Of a stretch of 7,607 nt of DNA, positions 6,725 to 7,607 are shown one piece after another. The position numbers and the translations under genes were made by a program. The first letter of the stretch is position 1. Each line of letters starts with the position of its first letter. The DNA comes from JAULUH01 sp032111745 (lineage in GTDB: Bacteria; Chloroflexota; Anaerolineae; JAAEKA01), in the NCBI GenBank assembly GCA_032111745.1, contig JAULUH010000243.1, positions 1 through 7,607 of the forward strand. Direction: 5' to 3'. The notes beneath the pieces were generated by a model, which did no database searches, was not told where the DNA came from, and worked only from the letters and a program-made list of their open reading frames with translations.

Positions 6725-7495
6725 TCAGACCAGTTGCACCCGCACGCCCTGGCTGCGGACCTGCTCGACCAGGTCGGCCGGGGCCTGCTGGTCGCTGACG
6801 ACCACGTCTACGTCCTCCAGGTGGCCGAAGGAGGCCAGCCCGGCCCGGCCCCACTTGGTGGAGTCGATGACCGCAATCACCTGGCTGCTGCGGGCCACCA
6901 TGATACGCTTGACGTCGGCCTCGTCGGTGCTCACGTCGGTCAGGCCTTCGGACAGGCTCAGGCCATGGGCACCAAAGAAGCCCTTCTGGATGTTGATCCG
7001 GGACAGTGTCGCCAGCCCCTCGACGCCGATCAGGGAGGCGGTCTCCCGGCGCAGCCGGCCGCCTGGCATGACCACGTTAAGCTGCGGGCAGTTCATGAGC
7101 TCCTGCACCACGGCGATGCTGTTGGTGATCACGGTGACGTGGTGCAGATGGCCCAGGTGACGGGCGATGGCCAGGGCGGTGCTGCTGGTGTCCAGGAAGA
7201 TGGCGTCGCCGGTTTCGATCATGGCCGCGCCTGCTTCGCCAATCAGGTCCTTGGCCAGCACCTGCTGGCGCTGGCGCAGGGCCAGGGAGAGGTCCGGCGA
7301 CAGGCGGCCCGGCGGGATGGCGCCGCCATGGGTGCGCACCACCAGGTTCTGGGTGGCCAGGGCCTGCAGATCCGCGCGAATCGTCACCTCGGAGACGCCG
7401 AAGGTGTGGCTCAGGTCGTTCACAGATACCCGGCCGGCACGATGCAGGTGCTCCAGGATGGCGTAACGGCGCTCGGCGAGGGAGTAGTCTTTCAT
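6725..7495 (-). CDS. DeoR-family transcriptional repressor
   Basis: This is a DNA-binding regulator of the DeoR/GlpR family, which usually represses sugar catabolic operons until a phosphorylated sugar binds. The N-terminal winged helix-turn-helix covers residues 5-57: AERRYAILEHL, then VSVNDLSHTFGVSEVTIRAD at 23-42 with the recognition helix around 36-44, then the wing RTHGGA (54-59). The C-terminal ligand domain has GDAIFLDTSSTA (96-107), VITNS (122-126), MPGG (143-146), GFFGAHGLS (172-180), GLTD (184-187), a conserved Lys (K196) and DSTKWG (211-216). The length, 256 residues, is typical. It is the first gene of the operon, and the promoter upstream carries an inverted repeat that would suit autoregulation and hence control of E2 and E1. 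There is no clear Shine-Dalgarno before its ATG. The effector is unknown; a sugar phosphate is the family expectation, possibly the product of the kinase/MtlD pair. Confidence 0.92.
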   Translation of the reverse strand: MKDYSLAERRYAILEHLHRAGRVSVNDLSHTFGVSEVTIRADLQALATQNLVVRTHGGAIPPGRLSPDLSLALRQRQQVLAKDLIGEAGAAMIETGDAIFLDTSSTALAIARHLGHLHHVTVITNSIAVVQELMNCPQLNVVMPGGRLRRETASLIGVEGLATLSRINIQKGFFGAHGLSLSEGLTDVSTDEADVKRIMVARSSQVIAVIDSTKWGRAGLASFGHLEDVDVVVSDQQAPADLVEQVRSQGVRVQLV

Positions 7496-7538
7496 GGGGC
7501 TGGTGGTAAGCTCAGGACTTGCGAAAAATTATGTTTGG

Positions 7539-7561
7539 TTTCATATTACTTCGTAATGAAA
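7539..7561. promoter_or_regulatory. Inverted repeat TTTCAT-N11-ATGAAA, probable repressor operator
   Basis: TTTCAT at 7539-7544 and ATGAAA at 7556-7561 are exact reverse complements separated by 11 bases. Inside them ATTAC (7545-7549 region) and GTAAT (7553-7557) form a second nested inverted repeat. The site covers the -10 box and most of the spacer of the predicted promoter, so a bound protein would block polymerase. Its position directly upstream of the repressor gene makes that protein the likely ligand. Binding itself is inference. Confidence 0.6.
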
Positions 7562-7571
7562 GAGCTGTCAA
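7543..7571 (-). promoter_or_regulatory. Sigma-70-type promoter of the repressor-E2-E1 operon
   Basis: On the - strand a perfect TTGACA (7571-7566) is followed after 17 bases by TAATAT (7548-7543), which matches four of six consensus positions. Transcription would start near 7536 and give a leader of about 40 bases. The boxes lie in an AT-rich island unlike the GC-rich coding DNA around it. A second AT-rich hexamer, CATAAT (7533-7528), has only a weak -35 partner. Confidence 0.75.
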
Positions 7572-7580
7572 ATAGGCGAG

Positions 7581-7598
7581 CGTAGGGGCATGAACGGC
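7581..7598 (+). repeat. Right copy of the 18-base repeat
   Basis: CGTAGGGGCATGAACGGC here is the exact reverse complement of 64-81, and its last 13 bases (GGGCATGAACGGC) also match 6-18 directly. It starts ten bases upstream of the -35 box of the repressor promoter. The window ends nine bases later, so whether this copy is also one arm of a long palindrome cannot be seen. Confidence 0.75.
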
Positions 7599-7607
7599 GT
7601 GGCCAGG

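Noticed and set aside
7528..7533. CATAAT as the -10 box of the repressor operon
   Set aside because: It matches five of six bases, but the hexamer 17 bases upstream (TTACGA) is a poor -35 box, whereas TTGACA is spaced correctly for TAATAT.

Overview
The window is a compact, GC-rich bacterial segment of five full-length genes with almost no intergenic space. The GC-rich codon use, the fused E1 alpha-beta enzyme and the palindromes built on GTAGGGGC suggest a member of the Chloroflexota (Anaerolineae/Caldilineae-like). That assignment is from memory of such genomes, is not proven by any marker here, and is only moderately likely.

Layout. A near-perfect 71-base palindrome lies at the left edge (6-76). 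Two + strand genes follow, overlapping by 4 bases (ATGA): a mannitol-1-phosphate 5-dehydrogenase family protein (mtlD, 90-1313) and a rhamnulokinase-type FGGY kinase (rhaB, 1310-2806). They meet a - strand operon head-on, and the two stop codons share the palindrome CTAG at 2803-2806, which sits in the loop of a GC-rich hairpin (2791-2816). The - strand operon reads, in transcription order, a DeoR-family repressor (7495-6725), a lipoyl-bearing E2 acyltransferase (6675-5308) and a fused E1 alpha-beta 2-oxoacid/acetoin-type dehydrogenase (5268-2803). Gaps are only 49 and 39 bases. Upstream of the repressor is a small AT-rich island (31 G/C in 80 bases, 7501-7580) with a perfect TTGACA box, a 17-base spacer, a TAATAT -10 box and an overlapping inverted repeat TTTCAT-N11-ATGAAA that looks like an operator. 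Just beyond it, 18 bases of the left palindrome recur in inverted orientation (7581-7598), so related repeats bracket the block.

How the genes may work together. The + strand pair looks like a pathway in which a polyol or ketose is phosphorylated by an FGGY kinase and a polyol phosphate is interconverted with a ketose phosphate by the MtlD-like enzyme. No PTS component is visible. The - strand operon encodes E1 and E2 of an acyl-CoA-forming dehydrogenase complex under a DeoR regulator, a family that usually senses sugar phosphates. This hints that the complex serves a carbohydrate pathway rather than housekeeping pyruvate oxidation. No E3 (dihydrolipoyl dehydrogenase) gene is in the window. 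The most unusual points are the two tandem subunit-binding domains in E2, the insertions in the E1 alpha half, the shared-stop hairpin and the promoter/operator. I see no phage, CRISPR, transposase or RNA gene.
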